Assembly (NCBI RefSeq): GCF_047238185.1
Contig: NZ_JBDFMI010000001.1
Location: 2,666,001 to 2,730,000 of the forward strand
Source: Bacillus_AD sp047238185
Lineage (GTDB): Bacteria; Bacillota; Bacilli; Bacillales; DSM-1321
Direction: 5' to 3'
Length of the DNA stretch: 64,000 nucleotides
Shown piece after piece: positions 62,255 to 64,000 of the stretch; the stretch's first letter is position 1; every line of letters begins with the position of its first letter. The notes beneath the pieces are model-generated. The model was not told where the DNA came from, did not search any database, and saw only the letters and a list, made by a program, of their open reading frames with translations. Position numbers and translations under genes: made by a program.

Positions 62255-63496
62255 TCACTGATTTGGAGCCGGATATTTTTTAAACTTCACATAATAATTC
62301 ATTGAAGAGGCAACATCATACAATCGTCTATGTATATTGGAATCGGCCGGATAATAACGTAAAGGATGCTCGACTGCTCCCTTTCCGTAAAGCGATTCCA
62401 CCTTTTCAATTATCTGCTTTTCTTCTTTTAACTGCGAGAGAAGAAGATTCTTAGGGACAAGTGAAAACAATACATCCTCTCCGCCAAATACTGGCTCCAG
62501 AGGCCGATTGTATAGAAAGCACTCCACGTAATAGCGCGCCACATTATTTCCCTGGGCTGTCACATAATAATTACTTCTGCCTAATCGTGCATTTATTTCA
62601 AAAAATTTATAGGTCCCGTCCCGCTCATCAAATTTAATATCAAAATTAGAAAAACCTATATACCGGCAATATTCCAAAAGCTTAGTTGCTTGTTCTATCA
62701 CTTTTTCATTGTACACAGTGCGGATAGCCAATGGGTTCCCTATACCACCAGGTGTATGGTCCTCCAGCAAGGTTTGCCCCATGGACGAAAGGATGACTTC
62801 CCCCTCTTGATCGCTGAAGCATGTAAGGACATGCATGGCAGTGTCGTTTCCCGGAACGAATTCCTGTGCCAGCATAATGCCTTTAAATCCAGCATCCACA
62901 ACCAAGGAAAGCGTTTCTTCCCATTCTGCTTCTGTATGCAGAATATAGGCCTTCATTTTGCCCTCAAATTGCAAATGGACATAATCCACTGATTTTGATG
63001 GCTTTAACACAACAGGAAACGGGAAAGGAACGGCCGGCATAGTTGCCATGTCGCTGCAATCAATTGCAATCGTCCTGGGACAATCGACCCCTATTTGATC
63101 GCACAACCGATAAAATAAAGATTTATCCGTCAACTCATTAAATAACTGCTCTGTTATATATGGAATGGTCCATTCATCGCCAAAGTGGCCGCGAATAGCG
63201 ACTATGATCTCAACATGCCAATCATCGCTTCCAATCAATAGTTTCGGCAGGCCAGGATACCGATTCTCGATTCTTTTCAATTGTTTGATCAAAATATCTT
63301 CATTCTGCATGTTCGGTTCAACCCAGTTATAGATAATCGCAGAATTCTTCACTGGCCCTGTTTCTACAGCTGAAATAATAATACTATTAACTTCATATTC
63401 TTCATGAAATGATCTGGCAATGGCATATGCGCCTAGATTTCCGCCAAGTATGACGGGAATGAAGGGTTGCTGGGCCAATTGCAGCTCTTTATCCAA
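62255..63496 (-). CDS. ATP-grasp ligase resembling D-aspartate ligase (Asl)
   Basis: About 413 residues. The order of motifs follows the D-aspartate ligase of Enterococcus faecium: FIPVILGGNLGAYAIARSF, LLIGSDD, FPVVLKPSKSVDYVHLQFEGK (ATP-grasp lysine region), AQEFVPGNDTAMHVL and the metal site GFSNFDIKFDERDG...FFEINARLGRS. That enzyme adds D-Asp to the side chain of lysine in the peptidoglycan precursor. The start is a TTG with GGAGG 7 bases upstream. It is the first gene of the operon. The similarity was recalled, not computed. Confidence 0.75.
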   Translation of the reverse strand: MDKELQLAQQPFIPVILGGNLGAYAIARSFHEEYEVNSIIISAVETGPVKNSAIIYNWVEPNMQNEDILIKQLKRIENRYPGLPKLLIGSDDWHVEIIVAIRGHFGDEWTIPYITEQLFNELTDKSLFYRLCDQIGVDCPRTIAIDCSDMATMPAVPFPFPVVLKPSKSVDYVHLQFEGKMKAYILHTEAEWEETLSLVVDAGFKGIMLAQEFVPGNDTAMHVLTCFSDQEGEVILSSMGQTLLEDHTPGGIGNPLAIRTVYNEKVIEQATKLLEYCRYIGFSNFDIKFDERDGTYKFFEINARLGRSNYYVTAQGNNVARYYVECFLYNRPLEPVFGGEDVLFSLVPKNLLLSQLKEEKQIIEKVESLYGKGAVEHPLRYYPADSNIHRRLYDVASSMNYYVKFKKYPAPNQ

Positions 63497-63671
63497 ACTA
63501 ATTCCTCCCAAACAATTAATGCGTAAAAAACGGCTTTACTCCAAATCGATCATAATAAACGGATGTGTACAACCCGCTGAATCATGGACACATATTGGAC
63601 ACAGCCGTACCTAAAAGCTGCTTGCTAACATGCCAGCAGTCCAATCGCATAGCTATTCTTTCTACCTTTCA

Positions 63672-63998
63672 TTATGACGAAAATAAAGCAGATACATGCA
63701 GATAGCCGATATAGCATGCATAGCTGGAGATGGTACAGATACAAATTCCATGGCCGATCAATAGCCATTTTCTGTATTTGCTTCGAGAGCCTTTATACGC
63801 GCTCCCCAAGCCAATCACCGGAAAAAGAACCAGCAAAATAACGGATGCATTCAGGAACCCAATGGTTGTCCAACTTGTAAAGGTGCTTGAATTGATCGAT
63901 TGCATGGGCACTGAACCAATAATCACATAATTAACAATGGCTAAAAGCAATGTCACCACCAAGAATACATAAGAGACTTTTATCTTTCTTTCCATCAT
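63672..63998 (-). CDS. Small three-helix membrane protein at the window edge
   Basis: A 108-residue product with three hydrophobic segments (about residues 10-28, 44-67 and 78-100). Two adjacent ATG codons at 63998 and 63995 open the frame; upstream sequence is outside the window, so the start is not certain. No family was recognised. It precedes the ligase operon in the same direction by about 175 bases. Confidence 0.5.
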   Translation of the reverse strand: MMERKIKVSYVFLVVTLLLAIVNYVIIGSVPMQSINSSTFTSWTTIGFLNASVILLVLFPVIGLGSAYKGSRSKYRKWLLIGHGICICTISSYACYIGYLHVSALFSS

Positions 63999-64000
63999 AA

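Overview
The window looks like chromosome from a low-GC, endospore-forming Bacillaceae (Bacillus-like) bacterium. The signs are AAGGAGG-type ribosome binding sites, frequent GTG/TTG starts, A/T-rich sigma-A promoters, abundant Rho-independent terminators, sigma-B-type promoters, a HemY-type haem enzyme, a spore-surface-like collagen-repeat protein and many Bacillus-type family members (UspA, TIGR01777 epimerase, DUF1697, VanW, YceI, PadR, YhgE, RsbR-like STAS). No rRNA, tRNA, CRISPR array or prophage was recognised. The genus cannot be fixed from the window.

Layout. 0-8 kb: small acetyltransferase and membrane genes, a CynX-type MFS carrier, UspA, and a divergent M20 amidohydrolase / YfcC-type carrier pair. 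8-16 kb: NUDIX, DUF1697, epimerase, a two-gene ABC exporter, a tandem array of a 124-bp palindromic repeat, a coiled-coil glucosaminidase-like protein and hemY. 16-24 kb: RibD-like reductase; an IS21-family element (istA/istB, direct repeat AAGCAGAG) lodged in the loop of an older inverted repeat; two tandem endonuclease/phosphatase-fold paralogues; a STAS protein. 24-30 kb: a helicase fused to a PD-(D/E)XK-like domain, then two VanW proteins, the second with a good match to a WalR box.

30-38 kb is a stress- and envelope-flavoured block. A general-stress-protein-26-like gene has a sigma-B-type promoter. Two paralogous ~470-nt intergenic transcripts (31.2-31.7 and 33.06-33.53 kb) share a sigma-B-type promoter, a 5' hairpin, a long-range helix with a covarying pair, a 3' hairpin and a terminator; they alternate with two DUF4181-like membrane genes and a PepSY lipoprotein. 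Next come a 23-codon leader ORF with a possible attenuator and a MarR / condensation-like acyltransferase / zinc-ribbon membrane protein unit with shared operator-like sites.

38-54 kb: XRE regulator, aminoglycoside-phosphotransferase-like kinase, GrpB, a BrnQ / amidohydrolase pair, an ArsR-MFS efflux pair with matched operators and a probably leaderless arsR mRNA, a radical SAM protein, CopB with tandem CsoR-type operators, LysE-type exporter, YhgE-type permease with PadR regulator, and remnants of methyltransferase, DJ-1/PfpI and NUDIX genes.

54-64 kb: a collagen-like spore-surface candidate, a carboxyethylornithine-synthase-like enzyme, L-lactate dehydrogenase, and a minus-strand operon: ATP-grasp ligase resembling D-aspartate ligase, Asp/Glu racemase, glutamine-dependent asparagine synthetase, and a YtgP/MurJ-type flippase. 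The order matches the steps needed to make, attach and amidate D-aspartate on a peptidoglycan precursor and export it. This operon and the paired sigma-B-type RNAs are the two most interesting systems seen.
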